Positions 7,945 to 19,329 of a DNA stretch of 64,000 nucleotides are shown piece after piece. A program made the translations under genes and the position numbers. The notes beneath the pieces are model-generated. The model worked only from the letters and a program-made list of their open reading frames with translations. It was not told the DNA's origin and made no database searches. Location of the stretch: NCBI GenBank assembly GCA_023428135.1, contig JAEYZG010000048.1:10307-74306 (forward strand). The letters run 5' to 3'. The DNA is from Bacteroidota bacterium. GTDB taxonomy: Bacteria > Bacteroidota > Bacteroidia > Cytophagales > Cytophagaceae. Every line of letters begins with the position of its first letter. Position 1 is the first letter of the stretch.

Positions 7945-10236
7945 TTAATAGAACTCTTCAGGAGCTTCTACTTCCAATAGCGAATCAGAAACAATACTAT
8001 CTGCTAATGCCGGCTCTGGCCTAGGTGGACAATTGATGTTTACAGACAACTTTTTGGGTCGCTTGAAATAGCCTTTAGGAATACTTAAACTGTCATCAGC
8101 ATAAACTCTTTCCATGTAAAGGCCGAAAATTGGCAGTGCGATTTTTGACCCTTCTCCCAATTGAGAAGTTCTAAAGTGAATGCTTCTATCTTCTCCTCCT
8201 ACCCATACTCCCGAAACCAGATTTTTAGTAATCCCCATATACCAGCCATCAGAGTGATTGGAAGTCGTCCCTGTTTTTCCTCCAACCTCATTTCCTCTAA
8301 AAATATTATATTTAAATAAAGCCTGGGATGTTCCACCTCTTTCTTCAACTCCACCTTTCAGCATATGTACCATAACATAGGCAACATCTTCAGATAGCAC
8401 ATCACGGGTTTTAGGAATTACCTCGTGAAGAATATTCCCATTCCGGTCTTCTATTCTTGAAATGAAATATGGTTCTACCCAAACTCCGCTATTCACAAAT
8501 GCACCATACGCACCCACCATTTCATAGACACTGACGTCACTAGATCCAAGACAAATAGATGGTACCGGTTCAAGCCTACTGGTAATTCCTAATTTTTTTG
8601 CTTCATTAATAACAGCATCAATACCAATCAATTTAAGTACTTGTGCCGCTATTGAATTAATAGAACGGCCCATAGCCTGTCTTAAAGTCATACTATCACC
8701 TGTAAACACCCAATCTGCGTTTTTCGGTGACCAGGTTTTCATCTCACCATTTTCTTCATATCTAAAAGTAATTGGAACATCAGGCAATAGATCGCAAGGT
8801 GAGTACCCTTTCTCAATAGCAGCTGCATATACAAAAGGCTTAAAAGAGCTACCAGGCTGTCTTCTTCCTTGTTTTACATGGTCATATTTAAAGTATTTAT
8901 AATTTATTCCTCCAACCCATGCTTTAATTTCTCCGCTTGAAGGATCCATTGACATAAACCCAGAATGAAGAAAATGCTTGTAGTACTTTAAAGAATCTAT
9001 AGGACTCATTATCGTGTCCTTCTCTCCATCCCAGCTGAATACGGTCATTTTTACAGGTGTATTCATAACAATATTTATGGAATCATGACCTTCTCCAAAT
9101 TTCTTTACAAGCCTTTTATAAGTCAGTGTCTTTTTAGAAGCCTCCTCGATAAAGTTGGTGATTTCCTTTTTATTTTCATATCTCCATGGATTTTGTCCTT
9201 TCCAGTGTTCAAAAAACTTCTTTTGAACAACTTTCATATGCTCTCCAACAGCAGCTTCCGCATGTTTTTGCATTCTTGAATCAATTGTAGTGTATATCCT
9301 CAATCCATCACCATATAAATCTTTACCATTCTCCTTACACCACTTCAATAAGTATTTATTTAATACTCCCCTGAAATATGTAGCAATACCATCAGTTGAA
9401 TTTTCAACTCGGAAATCAACTTTCAGTGGAATTTTTCTAATGGAATCATATACTTTTGCATCAAGAACTTTATTCTGAACCATTAAATCAAGCACTACAT
9501 TTCTCCTCTCTAAAGAATTAACTGGTCTGTAAACTGGATTATAAAGAGTAGTAGCTTTTAATGCCCCTACCAAAGTCGCAGATTGTTCTATTGTGAGACT
9601 ATCAGGAGTAGTATTAAAAAATGTTCTTGCAGCAACTTTAATTCCATAGGCATTACTCCCGAAATCAACAGTATTTAAATACATGTTAATTATTTCTTCC
9701 TTTGTATAGTTTCGCTCCAATTTCACAGCCAACAGCCATTCTTTAGCTTTATACAAAAGAACATTAACTATGGGCACAGAACCAAGTATCCCCTGAAATT
9801 CATCATTTCTTGTTTTAAAAAGATTTTTGGCCAACTGCTGACTCAATGTACTTGACCCGCGTTGATCACCTCTGACCATATACCAGAATATTGCAAAAAA
9901 TCCCTTGGCGTCTATTCCGGAATGTTCATAAAATCTGACATCTTCAGTTGATATCAGAGCGTTAACAACATTAGGAGATATATGAATTAAATCCACTGGG
10001 CTTCTGTTCTCCCTGAAGTACTTGCCTAATAGAATATTATCTGTTGAATAAATTTCAGAAGCTTGATCAGAAGAGGGGTTTTCAAGATCATCAATACCCG
10101 GAATCTGCCCAAACAACCATAAAAAATTAATTTGTAACAGTATTACAAAGCCAATAATATAATAAAGAATTCCACCCGCTATAATCCAAACATATTTGGC
10201 TATTTGTTGAAAATCAAACTTCCTGGTATTCTCCAT
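7945..10236 (-). CDS. penicillin-binding protein 1A, bifunctional transglycosylase/transpeptidase
   Basis: A 763-residue class A PBP that polymerises and cross-links peptidoglycan from the outer face of the inner membrane. There is one membrane anchor near residues 14-38. The glycosyltransferase (GT51) domain shows EDVRFYEHSGID with its catalytic Glu and GSSTLSQQLAKNLF. The transpeptidase domain has SSFK (nucleophile Ser463, Lys466), SIN (525-527) and KTGT (654-657). All catalytic motifs are intact and the length is normal. The C-terminus is short, Pro/Glu-rich, without an extra domain. It lies 46 bases downstream of the FtsB-like gene on the same strand, so septum and wall genes are grouped. 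The 174-base gap below it holds no obvious signal. Confidence 0.94.
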   Translation of the reverse strand: MENTRKFDFQQIAKYVWIIAGGILYYIIGFVILLQINFLWLFGQIPGIDDLENPSSDQASEIYSTDNILLGKYFRENRSPVDLIHISPNVVNALISTEDVRFYEHSGIDAKGFFAIFWYMVRGDQRGSSTLSQQLAKNLFKTRNDEFQGILGSVPIVNVLLYKAKEWLLAVKLERNYTKEEIINMYLNTVDFGSNAYGIKVAARTFFNTTPDSLTIEQSATLVGALKATTLYNPVYRPVNSLERRNVVLDLMVQNKVLDAKVYDSIRKIPLKVDFRVENSTDGIATYFRGVLNKYLLKWCKENGKDLYGDGLRIYTTIDSRMQKHAEAAVGEHMKVVQKKFFEHWKGQNPWRYENKKEITNFIEEASKKTLTYKRLVKKFGEGHDSINIVMNTPVKMTVFSWDGEKDTIMSPIDSLKYYKHFLHSGFMSMDPSSGEIKAWVGGINYKYFKYDHVKQGRRQPGSSFKPFVYAAAIEKGYSPCDLLPDVPITFRYEENGEMKTWSPKNADWVFTGDSMTLRQAMGRSINSIAAQVLKLIGIDAVINEAKKLGITSRLEPVPSICLGSSDVSVYEMVGAYGAFVNSGVWVEPYFISRIEDRNGNILHEVIPKTRDVLSEDVAYVMVHMLKGGVEERGGTSQALFKYNIFRGNEVGGKTGTTSNHSDGWYMGITKNLVSGVWVGGEDRSIHFRTSQLGEGSKIALPIFGLYMERVYADDSLSIPKGYFKRPKKLSVNINCPPRPEPALADSIVSDSLLEVEAPEEFY

Positions 10237-10282
10237 GACCCCGCAGCTAACTTCTAATCTAAATGTGTGTTATTATTTGAAT

Positions 10283-10576
10283 TTACTCTTCATCTACGAT
10301 GATAAAAACATCCTCGTTCTTCTTTTTCATTAAATAATTTTCACGAGCAAACCTTTCTAGTTCTTTAGGATTATTTAAAAATGCTTCCCTTTCTTTCTTC
10401 ACTTCTCCGATCTTTTCTTCATAAAATACTTTCTGTCCTTCCAAATCTTTTATTTTTCGGCTAGCTCTAAACTGATTTATAAAATCATTAGAATCGAAAA
10501 ATATCATCCATATTAAAAAAATGATACTTGAAATAAAAAAAAAGTTTTTAGTAAATGGCGGAAGTTTTGATAACAT
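10283..10576 (-). CDS. septum formation initiator, FtsB/DivIC-like
   Basis: A 97-residue bitopic protein with one transmembrane segment (about residues 11-25, FFFISSIIFLIWMIFF) followed by a coiled coil (about 38-70) and the conserved FARENYLMKKKNEDVFII end. These are hallmarks of FtsB/DivIC, which bridges the FtsQ and FtsL division proteins. Its position just after eno matches the eno-ftsB neighbourhood seen in many bacteria, including Escherichia coli, though a terminator separates the two here. The downstream gene is PBP1A. The symbol is left blank because FtsB and DivIC cannot be told apart by sequence alone. Confidence 0.85.
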   Translation of the reverse strand: MLSKLPPFTKNFFFISSIIFLIWMIFFDSNDFINQFRASRKIKDLEGQKVFYEEKIGEVKKEREAFLNNPKELERFARENYLMKKKNEDVFIIVDEE

Positions 10577-10621
10577 GATCTTTACGGGAGATATTTTGCT
10601 AAAAATAGAAAATGAGACGGT

Positions 10622-10651
10622 AAAAAAAAAGTCCCTTTTTTCAAGGGACTT
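10622..10651 (-). terminator. terminator of eno
   Basis: Read on the minus strand, arms AAGTCCCTT and AAGGGACTT surround a five-base loop and are followed by nine T. It lies 7 bases after the eno stop and separates eno from the FtsB-like gene. Confidence 0.88.
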
Positions 10652-10657
10652 TTAATA

Positions 10658-11959
<1,302 letters not shown>

Positions 11960-11971
11960 TTAATTAAAAAT

Positions 11972-13072
11972 TTATTTTCTAAGTAATGAAATAAATTCCT
12001 CAAATAAGTAATGGGAGTCATGCGGTCCTGGGGACGACTCCGGGTGATACTGAACCGAAAACGCTTTTTTATTTTTAACTCTAATCCCTTCTACCGTATT
12101 ATCGTTAAGGTTTATATGAGTAACCTCTACTGTTGCGCTATTTTTAACAGCTTCAGCATCTACACTAAATCCATGATTTTGTGAAGTAATCTCACTTTTG
12201 CCAGTTAGTAAATTTTTTACTGGATGGTTTAGTCCTCTATGCCCATGGTGCATTTTATAAGTAGGAATCCCATTTGCTTCTGCTAAAATCTGATGGCCCA
12301 GACAAATACCAAATAATGGTAAATCTAAATTCAAGATCTTCTTAACAGTTTCAATTGCGTATTTAGTCGCAGCAGGGTCACCAGGCCCATTAGAAATAAA
12401 ATAACCATCAGGCCCCCATTCTTGCATTTCTTCGAAAGAAGTTGTTGCGGGAAATACTTTACAAAATACATCTCTACTTGTAAAATTATTTAAAATACTT
12501 CTTTTAATCCCTAAATCGAGGACTGCAACTTTATAAGAAGCATTTTCATTACCAGCAAAATATGTACTTGGGGTACTAACTATACTTGACAATTCTAATC
12601 CACTCATTGAAGGAATATTTTTCACCTCTTGAAGTAGTTTATCTGCATCAAGTATTTCGGAGGAAATAATTGCATTCATCCCCCCTTTACTTCTGATATG
12701 CCTTACTAGCTCTCTAGTGTCTATCTCACTAATACCAACAATATTGTTTTTTTCAAAGTAATCCTGAAGAGTCCCTTCTCCACTTTTTCGGGAATAGATA
12801 TCTGAAAAAGTTTTGCAAACAAGTCCGCTAAATTTTACAGAATCCGACTCTTGCTCTTCTTTAACAACACCATAATTTCCTATGTGAGCAGTAGTATTCA
12901 CAATAATCTGACCATAATAAGATGGATCAGTATAAATCTCCTGGTACCCAGTCATTCCTGTATTAAAACAGATTTCGCCCCGGGTTGTACCAATTTTACC
13001 AACGGCTAGGCCTTTGTAGAGAGTGCCATCTTCAAGAACAAGGAGAGCCTCCCTGCGAGTGTTGTATTTCAT
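11972..13072 (-). CDS. carA: carbamoyl phosphate synthase small subunit
   Basis: A 366-residue glutamine amidotransferase subunit that supplies ammonia to CarB for arginine and pyrimidine synthesis. The N-terminal domain (MKYNTRREALLVLEDG, then TGMTGYQEIYTDPSYYGQ) is followed by a class I GATase domain with the Cys nucleophile in FGICLGHQIL and the His-Glu pair in VQYHPESSPGPHD. The frame is open further up to 13120, but that extension crosses the rplQ terminator, so I take the ATG at 13072, which fits the family. carB is not adjacent. The position after rplQ and before eno is a Bacteroidota arrangement. Confidence 0.95.
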   Translation of the reverse strand: MKYNTRREALLVLEDGTLYKGLAVGKIGTTRGEICFNTGMTGYQEIYTDPSYYGQIIVNTTAHIGNYGVVKEEQESDSVKFSGLVCKTFSDIYSRKSGEGTLQDYFEKNNIVGISEIDTRELVRHIRSKGGMNAIISSEILDADKLLQEVKNIPSMSGLELSSIVSTPSTYFAGNENASYKVAVLDLGIKRSILNNFTSRDVFCKVFPATTSFEEMQEWGPDGYFISNGPGDPAATKYAIETVKKILNLDLPLFGICLGHQILAEANGIPTYKMHHGHRGLNHPVKNLLTGKSEITSQNHGFSVDAEAVKNSATVEVTHINLNDNTVEGIRVKNKKAFSVQYHPESSPGPHDSHYLFEEFISLLRK

Positions 13073-13096
13073 TGAGGAATATATTTGCGCAAAATA

Positions 13097-13130
13097 AAAA
13101 AAGGATTTGACAAAAGTCAAATCCTTTTTT
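13097..13130 (-). terminator. terminator of the ribosomal cluster, overlapping the carA promoter region
   Basis: Arms GGATTTGAC and GTCAAATCC enclose an AAAA/TTTT loop and are flanked by A and T runs, so the structure works on both strands. It sits 28 bases beyond the rplQ stop. On the minus strand its TTTG lies about 17-20 bases before TTATTTTG, a near match to TAnnTTTG, so carA may start from inside or just after the hairpin. Confidence 0.85.
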
Positions 13131-13157
13131 TATTTATACTATTTTAAAATAGCTATA

Positions 13158-13685
13158 TTATTCGCTGTCTTTAGCTTCTGTATTATCACTTGAATTTGTT
13201 TCAGAAGATTTTTCAGCTTTACCTTTAGATTTAGCTTCAACAGCCACTTCTCCAGGTTTAGAAGTTTTTCTACTTCTTCTTGTTTTTGCTTTTCCAGCCT
13301 CTTTTGCAGAAGACTTAGTATAAATTTCATTGAAATCAACTAATTCAATGATGCACATTTCTGCATTATCTCCTAATCTATTGCCAGTACGAAGAATTCT
13401 TGTATATCCTCCGGGACGATTAGATACCTTTTCTACTACATCAGAGAACAAAGTACTTACAGAATCTTTATTCTGGAGATAAGAAAACACAATTCTTCTG
13501 GAATGTGTTGTATCATCTTTAGCTTTCGTAATAAGTGGTTCAACATACTTTCTCAAAGCTTTAGCTTTTGCAACAGTAGTTGAAATTCTTTTATTAATAA
13601 TTAGAGAAGAGGCCATATTTGAAAGTAAAGCCTTTCTATGACTATGGGTTCTCCCCAAATGGTTATCTTTTTTACCGTGTCGCAT
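13158..13685 (-). CDS. rplQ: 50S ribosomal protein L17
   Basis: A 175-residue protein of the large subunit near the exit tunnel. The core (residues 1-118) begins [20 protein letters not shown] and includes [11 protein letters not shown] and [19 protein letters not shown]. The last 50 or so residues form a Lys/Ser/Glu/Ala low-complexity tail not found in the E. coli protein (127 aa), though extended tails are common in Bacteroidota L17. It lies 5 bases after rpoA, the usual rpoA-rplQ order, and ends the cluster at the 13097 terminator. Confidence 0.96.
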   Translation of the reverse strand: MRHGKKDNHLGRTHSHRKALLSNMASSLIINKRISTTVAKAKALRKYVEPLITKAKDDTTHSRRIVFSYLQNKDSVSTLFSDVVEKVSNRPGGYTRILRTGNRLGDNAEMCIIELVDFNEIYTKSSAKEAGKAKTRRSRKTSKPGEVAVEAKSKGKAEKSSETNSSDNTEAKDSE

Positions 13686-13690
13686 TGTAA

Positions 13691-14680
13691 TTAATCTTCA
13701 TCAAGTTTATACTTAGCCAAATCCATCCCAAATGTTAGGTTTTTATCGGCAATTAAAGCTTCTAATTCAGCTAATGATTTTTTACCGAAATTTCTAAATT
13801 TCATCATGTCTGAAATATCTAAAGCTGCTAAATCTCCCAGAGATTTAATATCCGCGGCTTTAAGACAATTATAAGCCCTTACTGACAGATCTAATTCAGA
13901 AATTGGAGTCTTTAATAATTTCCTCATGTGCAATAGCTCTTCGTCCACAGTTTCTTCTTCGTCCGGCTTTGCCGTCTCAAAAGTCATAGTTTGATCAGAG
14001 AACAACATGAAGTGCTTAATAAGAATATTGGCAGCGCCTTTTAATGCGTCTTCTGGATGAATTGAGCCATCTGTCTCGATATCGAGAATCAATTTCTCAT
14101 AGTCAGTCTTTTGCTCAACCCTAGTATTTTCTACGCTGTATTTAACATTTTTTATAGGCGTAAAAATTGCATCAATTGGAATAAAACCAAATACTTGTTC
14201 AGCTGGCTTATTTTCTTCTGCCGGAACGTATCCTCTACCCTTCTCGAGAGTAAGCTCAACATCCATACTAACAGAATTATCAAGATGGCATATAACATGC
14301 TCAGGATTTAAAATCTGAAATGATGAAGTAAATTTACCTATATCTCCAGCTTTAAAAACTTCTTGCTTTTTTAGGGAAACTACAATTTTACTTTCGTTTG
14401 TATCAGCAACCTTTTTAAACCTCACCATTTTAAGGTTCAAGATAATTTCTGATACATCTTCCATTACACCTTCTATTGTAGAAAACTCATGAAGTACTCC
14501 TGGAATCTTAATTCCAGTTACAGCATAACCCTCCAAAGAAGAAAGCAAAATTCTTCTAAGTGCGTTACCTATCGTTACTCCATAGCCCTTTTCGAGAGGT
14601 TTAAATTCAAACAGACCATGAAAATCGTCTGCTTTTTCCATTACAACCTTCTCAGGCATTTGAAATGCTAATATTGACAT
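13691..14680 (-). CDS. rpoA: RNA polymerase alpha subunit
   Basis: A 329-residue protein that dimerises to nucleate RNA polymerase assembly. The N-terminal domain shows [24 protein letters not shown]. The C-terminal domain (about 250-329) shows the helix-hairpin-helix region [16 protein letters not shown] and [13 protein letters not shown], which contacts upstream DNA and regulators. Both domains and the linker are complete. It sits between rpsD and rplQ as in most bacteria. Confidence 0.98.
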   Translation of the reverse strand: MSILAFQMPEKVVMEKADDFHGLFEFKPLEKGYGVTIGNALRRILLSSLEGYAVTGIKIPGVLHEFSTIEGVMEDVSEIILNLKMVRFKKVADTNESKIVVSLKKQEVFKAGDIGKFTSSFQILNPEHVICHLDNSVSMDVELTLEKGRGYVPAEENKPAEQVFGFIPIDAIFTPIKNVKYSVENTRVEQKTDYEKLILDIETDGSIHPEDALKGAANILIKHFMLFSDQTMTFETAKPDEEETVDEELLHMRKLLKTPISELDLSVRAYNCLKAADIKSLGDLAALDISDMMKFRNFGKKSLAELEALIADKNLTFGMDLAKYKLDED

Positions 14681-14730
14681 ATTCCGTTATTTCTTTTGGA
14701 TCCGATAAAAAGAAAATATAAAACAATATA

Positions 14731-15336
14731 TTATTTGGAATAAAGCTCGACTATAAGCTGCTCCTGAATATTTTCAGGTATTTCCTCTCTTTGAGGATAG
14801 TTAATATACTTACCAGTCATTGAATTGCTATCCCACTCAAACCATGCAAACTTTTTTCCACCTTTTGCAGATAAACTTGCAGTTATTACTTCTAAAGATT
14901 TAGATTTCTCTCTAACAGCTATAACATCACCAGGCTTTACAGAGTAACTTGGAATATTAACTACTTCCCCGTTAACAATTATGTGATGATGTAATACTAG
15001 TTGTCTAGCTGCTCTTCTTGATGGAGCTATCCCCAATCTATAGATAACATTATCAAGCCTTGATTCAAGAAGCTTAAGTAGGTTTTCACCAGTAACCCCG
15101 CCCATTCTGGCAGCTTTATCAAATGTATTAGAGAATTGTCTCTCTAAAACACCATAAGTATACTTTGCTTTTTGCTTAGCAGCAAGCTGAATAGCATACT
15201 CAGACTGCTTTTTTCTTCTTCCTCTACCGTGCATTCCAGGAGGATAGCTCTTCTTTTGTAGAGCCTTACTTGCTCCTAAGATCGGTTCACCGAATTTTCT
15301 TGAAATTTTTGTTTTCGGGCCTGTATATCTTGCCAT
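14731..15336 (-). CDS. rpsD: 30S ribosomal protein S4
   Basis: A 201-residue primary 16S rRNA-binding protein. The N-terminus [17 protein letters not shown] has no zinc-finger cysteines, so this is the zinc-free type. The S4 RNA-binding domain is seen in [20 protein letters not shown] and the following [14 protein letters not shown]. Position between rpsK and rpoA is canonical. In E. coli S4 represses its own operon; whether that holds here cannot be seen. Confidence 0.97.
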   Translation of the reverse strand: MARYTGPKTKISRKFGEPILGASKALQKKSYPPGMHGRGRRKKQSEYAIQLAAKQKAKYTYGVLERQFSNTFDKAARMGGVTGENLLKLLESRLDNVIYRLGIAPSRRAARQLVLHHHIIVNGEVVNIPSYSVKPGDVIAVREKSKSLEVITASLSAKGGKKFAWFEWDSNSMTGKYINYPQREEIPENIQEQLIVELYSK

Positions 15337-15398
15337 TTCTGAACAATTATTTATTTTAAATACTTAAAAGTAAAAGGATTTTAACCTTTAAACTGTAA

Positions 15399-15806
15399 TT
15401 AAACTCTTCTCTTCTTTGGAGGTCTGCATCCATTATGCGGTAGAGGAGTTACATCTTTTATAATCGATACTTCGATACCAGCATTTTGAATGGTTCTGAT
15501 TGCAGATTCTCTTCCGGAACCAGGTCCTTTAACAAAAACTTCTACCTTTCTTAATCCTAAATCAAATGCTACCTGGGCACAATTCTGAGCAGCTACCTGA
15601 GCAGCATAAGGAGTATTCTTCTTAGAACCTTTAAAACCCATTTTTCCAGCAGAGGCCCAAGAAATTACTTGGCCTGCATTATTAGTAATGGAAATGATGA
15701 TGTTATTAAAGCTAGCCTTAATATGAGCCTGACCTGTAGATTCTACAACTACTACTCTTTTTTTGGCTTTATCCTTTCTTTTGCCTGCTTGTTGTTGTTG
15801 AGCCAT
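15399..15806 (-). CDS. rpsK: 30S ribosomal protein S11
   Basis: A 135-residue platform protein of the small subunit. It has a short Gln/Lys-rich N-terminus ([17 protein letters not shown]), then the conserved core with [37 protein letters not shown] and the terminal [18 protein letters not shown]. Length and order (rpsM-rpsK-rpsD) are normal. Confidence 0.97.
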   Translation of the reverse strand: MAQQQQAGKRKDKAKKRVVVVESTGQAHIKASFNNIIISITNNAGQVISWASAGKMGFKGSKKNTPYAAQVAAQNCAQVAFDLGLRKVEVFVKGPGSGRESAIRTIQNAGIEVSIIKDVTPLPHNGCRPPKKRRV

Positions 15807-15834
15807 ATAATTTATCTATCTAGATATTTATTTA

Positions 15835-16212
15835 TTATTTAGTAGCTTTTTTCTTGTTTGCCACTGTTTTACGTTTACCTTTACGAGTACGGCAATTGTT
15901 TTTAGTTCTTTGCCCTCTTACAGGAAGTCCTTTACGATGTCTAAGTCCTCTGTAACATCCAATATCCAATAAACGTTTAATGCTTAGTTGAACTTCTGAT
16001 TTAAGAACTCCTTCAACCTTAAACTCAGCACCAATAATATTCCTAATTGCAGTCGATTCCTCTTCGGTCCACTCACTAGCTTTTTTATCCCAATTAACGC
16101 CTGCTTTTGATAAAATAAGTTGAGCAGATTTTCTACCTATACCGTAAATATAAGTTAATGAAACTTCCCCGCGTTTGTTATCCGGAATATCTACACCTGA
16201 AATTCTAGCCAT
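15835..16212 (-). CDS. rpsM: 30S ribosomal protein S13
   Basis: A 125-residue head protein of the small subunit that contacts the P-site tRNA and bridges to L5. Signatures are [40 protein letters not shown] and the basic tail. It follows rpmJ by 11 bases, as expected for the infA-rpmJ-rpsM order. Confidence 0.97.
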   Translation of the reverse strand: MARISGVDIPDNKRGEVSLTYIYGIGRKSAQLILSKAGVNWDKKASEWTEEESTAIRNIIGAEFKVEGVLKSEVQLSIKRLLDIGCYRGLRHRKGLPVRGQRTKNNCRTRKGKRKTVANKKKATK

Positions 16213-16223
16213 AGTAATAATTA

Positions 16224-16340
16224 TTAACCTTGTCTTTGTTTAAATCTTGGGTTCTTTTTATTGATAACGTAAAGTTTCCCGTTTCTTCTGATTACTTTAC
16301 AATCAGCACTTCTCTTCTTAATAGATGCTTTAACTTTCAT
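16224..16340 (-). CDS. rpmJ: 50S ribosomal protein L36
   Basis: A 38-residue protein, [20 protein letters not shown] followed by a stretch ending NPRFKQRQG. The ATG is at 16338-16340 and the TAA at 16224-16226. It contains a single Cys where zinc-binding L36 has three Cys and a His, so this is the zinc-free (C-minus) form. It sits between infA and rpsM, its normal place. Confidence 0.95.
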   Translation of the reverse strand: MKVKASIKKRSADCKVIRRNGKLYVINKKNPRFKQRQG

Positions 16341-16374
16341 TTTTTGATAAATTTAAGTAGCTATTCGCTAAAAC

Positions 16375-16593
16375 CTATTTATATCTATATACAATTCTTC
16401 CTTTTGAAAGATCGTATGGAGACATTTCCAAACGTATTTTATCACCTGGTAAAATCTTAATATAATTCATTCTCATTTTACCAGAAATATGAGCTATAAC
16501 TTGATGTCCATTTTCCAACTCTACTTTAAACATAGCATTAGACAATGCTTCTACTATTGTTCCATCTTGCTCTATAGAGGACTGTTTTGCCAT
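16375..16593 (-). CDS. infA: translation initiation factor IF-1
   Basis: A 72-residue OB-fold protein that occupies the ribosomal A site during initiation. It begins [19 protein letters not shown] and includes [17 protein letters not shown] and [11 protein letters not shown], the family signatures. Its ATG overlaps the map stop codon by one base (TAATG), so the two are coupled. Confidence 0.97.
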   Translation of the reverse strand: MAKQSSIEQDGTIVEALSNAMFKVELENGHQVIAHISGKMRMNYIKILPGDKIRLEMSPYDLSKGRIVYRYK

Positions 16594-17360
16594 TATATTA
16601 CTTCTTCTATGTATTTAAATGTGGTTAGTATTTCAGCTTTTCCTTTTCTTACAGCAATTGTATGTTCAAAATGAGCAGAAGGTTTCTTATCTTTAGTTCT
16701 TATTGTCCAACCATCTTCCTCCTGAACTATTTCTCTTTTACCAAGATTTATCATGGGTTCAATGGCAATTACCATTCCTTCTTCAAGCTTTACTCCCTTT
16801 CCTCTTTTTCCGTAATTAGGAACCTCAGGGCCTTCGTGTAGCTTTTTCCCTACACCATGACCTACCAACTCTCTTACAACTGAATATCCTTTTGATTCAA
16901 CAAAATTTTGAATCGAAAAACCAATATCACCTGTTCTTTTACCAACAACCGCCTCTTCAATTCCCAAATACAAAGATTGTTTAGTAAACTCTAATAATAA
17001 TTTCACTTCTTCTGTAACATTACCTACACCGTACGTATAAGCACTATCACTATGATACCCATTTAAATTGACCCCACAATCAACAGATATAACATCTCCA
17101 TTCCTTAAGGCATAATTTCCAGGAAAACCGTGTACTACTTGTTCATTAACTGAGATACATAATGTATAAGGAAATCCATTGTATCCTTTAAATGAAGGGA
17201 GACCTCCATTTCTTATAATAAAGCTATATGCAATATCATCTAATTCTTGAGTAGTTATTCCAATCTTAATAGCTTTAGCAATTTCACCATGCACTTGGCC
17301 TAAAAGATCTCCACTCCTTCTAATTAGATCTATTTCCTCTTCCGTTTTATAATATATCAT
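16593..17360 (-). CDS. map: methionine aminopeptidase, type I
   Basis: A 255-residue metalloprotease that removes the initiator Met from nascent proteins. The five metal ligands can be placed: two Asp in [19 protein letters not shown], His in [12 protein letters not shown], Glu in [10 protein letters not shown] and Glu in [10 protein letters not shown]. Substrate His is in [11 protein letters not shown]. No N-terminal zinc finger, so it is the short type Ia. It overlaps secY and infA by one base on each side, typical of the spc operon tail. Confidence 0.97.
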   Translation of the reverse strand: MIYYKTEEEIDLIRRSGDLLGQVHGEIAKAIKIGITTQELDDIAYSFIIRNGGLPSFKGYNGFPYTLCISVNEQVVHGFPGNYALRNGDVISVDCGVNLNGYHSDSAYTYGVGNVTEEVKLLLEFTKQSLYLGIEEAVVGKRTGDIGFSIQNFVESKGYSVVRELVGHGVGKKLHEGPEVPNYGKRGKGVKLEEGMVIAIEPMINLGKREIVQEEDGWTIRTKDKKPSAHFEHTIAVRKGKAEILTTFKYIEEVI

Positions 17361-18697
17361 TAGTTAGAAGAAGAAATCGCAACATTTTCTGATCTTCCTT
17401 TTATTCTTCCTGACTGCATCATACCTTCATAATGCCTCATTAAAAGATAACTTTCAATTTGTTGAAGCGTATCTAAAACGACTCCCACCATTATCAAAAG
17501 GGAAGTACCACCGAAGAAGTAAGAAAAGTCTCTCGTGACTCCAGCGACATGTGCAATTGCAGGTAATATTGCAAGGGTAGCTAAGAAAACAGCACCAGGA
17601 AGAGTGATTCTTGATAAAACATCATCAATATAGTCTGATGTTTGTTTTCCAGGCTTAATTCCAGGAATAAAACCACCATTCCTTTTCATATCATCTGCGA
17701 TCTGATTTGGATTAACAGATAGAGCCGTGTAGAAAAAGGTAAATAGAATAATTAATATTGCAAATGTCAAATTATACTGCCAGCTAGTAAAATCTGAAAA
17801 TGTTGCCCCTATAGATCCTGCAAAGTCACTTGTATCTGAAAACATTGAGGCTATCATTGCAGGTAAAAACATTATTGACTGAGCAAAAATAATCGGCATT
17901 ACTCCTGCAGCAATCACTTTCAACGGAATATACTGTCTTTGCCCACCATAAACTTTATTACCAATTACTTGCTTAGCATATTGAACAGGAATTTTTCTTG
18001 TAGCTTGTGTCAGCATAACAACTCCCATAACAATAAAGAATAATACGCCTAATTCTATTATAAACGGTAAAGCTCCTTTCATTCCTTTGGCAGCACCTTC
18101 AACTACAATGGCTTGCGGAAATCTGGAAATTATACCTACCATTATTAGCATAGATATTCCATTTCCAATACCTTTATCTGTAATCTTCTCACCAAGCCAC
18201 ATACAAAACATTGTACCTGCAGTAAGTATTAACATGGCGCTAATCGTAAAGAAAGCTCTGTCAACACCCGGAAATAAGGTTTCTTGATTTACCGTAGCAG
18301 CAAGATATCCAACGGATTGAGCCAAGGTTATAAATATGGTAAGGACCCTTGTAATCTGATTAATCTTTTTTCTACCAGATTCACCCTCTTTTTGAAGCTT
18401 TTGAAAATAAGGAACAGCAAAAGTCAATAGTTGCAGAACTATACTTGCTGAAATATATGGCATGATACCCAAACCAAAAATAGAAACATTGCTGAATGCA
18501 CCTCCAACTAAGGTATCCAACAATCCCAATATGTTGTCTTTATTAGACCCTCTTTCTATAGCAGCAGGATCGACACCAGGAAGGACAACATAAGATCCTA
18601 GACGAAAAATCAAAAGAAAACCTATAGTGTTCAGTATCCTGATTCTTAGGTCTTCTATCGAAAATATATTCTTAATGGTTTGGATAAACTTTTTCAT
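17360..18697 (-). CDS. secY: preprotein translocase subunit SecY
   Basis: A 445-residue channel subunit of the Sec translocon with ten predicted membrane segments. Recognisable blocks are RILNTIGFLLIFRLGSYV at the N-terminus, the plug region GGAFSNVSIFGLGIMPYISA, LGEKITDKGIGNGISM, and MKRNGGFIPGIKPGKQT in the cytoplasmic loop that binds the ribosome and SecA. Coupled by one-base overlaps to rplO and map. Confidence 0.98.
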   Translation of the reverse strand: MKKFIQTIKNIFSIEDLRIRILNTIGFLLIFRLGSYVVLPGVDPAAIERGSNKDNILGLLDTLVGGAFSNVSIFGLGIMPYISASIVLQLLTFAVPYFQKLQKEGESGRKKINQITRVLTIFITLAQSVGYLAATVNQETLFPGVDRAFFTISAMLILTAGTMFCMWLGEKITDKGIGNGISMLIMVGIISRFPQAIVVEGAAKGMKGALPFIIELGVLFFIVMGVVMLTQATRKIPVQYAKQVIGNKVYGGQRQYIPLKVIAAGVMPIIFAQSIMFLPAMIASMFSDTSDFAGSIGATFSDFTSWQYNLTFAILIILFTFFYTALSVNPNQIADDMKRNGGFIPGIKPGKQTSDYIDDVLSRITLPGAVFLATLAILPAIAHVAGVTRDFSYFFGGTSLLIMVGVVLDTLQQIESYLLMRHYEGMMQSGRIKGRSENVAISSSN

Positions 18698-19146
18698 TAT
18701 GCAATTTTTATTGCTTTACCACCTGCATTTTCAATTGCTTTAATTGCTGATTCAGAAAAAGAATGAGCTTTAACCTCTAATTTCGCTTTTAGCTCTCCTC
18801 TTCCTAAAACTTTAATCTTATCAGATTTTGCAACTAATCCATTCTCTAAAAGGACCTTATCATCAACCAATGATAATTTCTTTTCAATTGCAAGATTATT
18901 TATAATATCTAGATTAATTGGCTTGAAAATTACTTTGTCAGGATTATTAAATCCAAATTTAGGTATTCTTCTTTGAAGAGGCATCTGACCTCCTTCAAAA
19001 CCAGACTTTTTAGAGTAACCAGATCTTGATTTAGCTCCTTTGTGACCTCTTGTTGAGGTTCCACCACGACCAGATCCAGTACCTCTACCTATTCTTTTTC
19101 TATTTTTAACAGACCCTTTTGCTGGAGTCAAATTACTTAAGTTCAT
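18697..19146 (-). CDS. rplO: 50S ribosomal protein L15
   Basis: A 149-residue protein that helps late assembly of the large subunit. It begins MNLSNLTPAKGSVKNRKRIG and has the Gly/Arg-rich RGTGSGRGGTSTRGHKGAKS stretch and the GFEGGQMPLQRRIPKFGF motif. It ends with the conserved AIENAGGKAIKIA region. Located between rpmD and secY as usual. Confidence 0.97.
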   Translation of the reverse strand: MNLSNLTPAKGSVKNRKRIGRGTGSGRGGTSTRGHKGAKSRSGYSKKSGFEGGQMPLQRRIPKFGFNNPDKVIFKPINLDIINNLAIEKKLSLVDDKVLLENGLVAKSDKIKVLGRGELKAKLEVKAHSFSESAIKAIENAGGKAIKIA

Positions 19147-19148
19147 AA

Positions 19149-19328
19149 TTAGATTTTGCTAACAGTTACCAAGTGATTTACTTTCTTAACCATTCCTTGA
19201 ATTTGAGGAGTTGATTCTACCTCAACACTCTTATTGATTTTACCTAGTCCTAAAGCCTTTATTGTAAGCTTTTGATCGATTGGACGATCGATAGTACTTC
19301 TAACTTGAGTTATTTTAATCTTAGCCAT
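19149..19328 (-). CDS. rpmD: 50S ribosomal protein L30
   Basis: A 59-residue protein, MAKIKITQVRSTIDRPIDQK..., with the ferredoxin-like fold of L30 and the conserved LGLGKINKSVEVE. The open frame extends 12 codons upstream into rpsE, but the ATG at 19328, one base after the rpsE stop, gives the family length. Confidence 0.95.
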   Translation of the reverse strand: MAKIKITQVRSTIDRPIDQKLTIKALGLGKINKSVEVESTPQIQGMVKKVNHLVTVSKI

Positions 19329-19329
19329 T

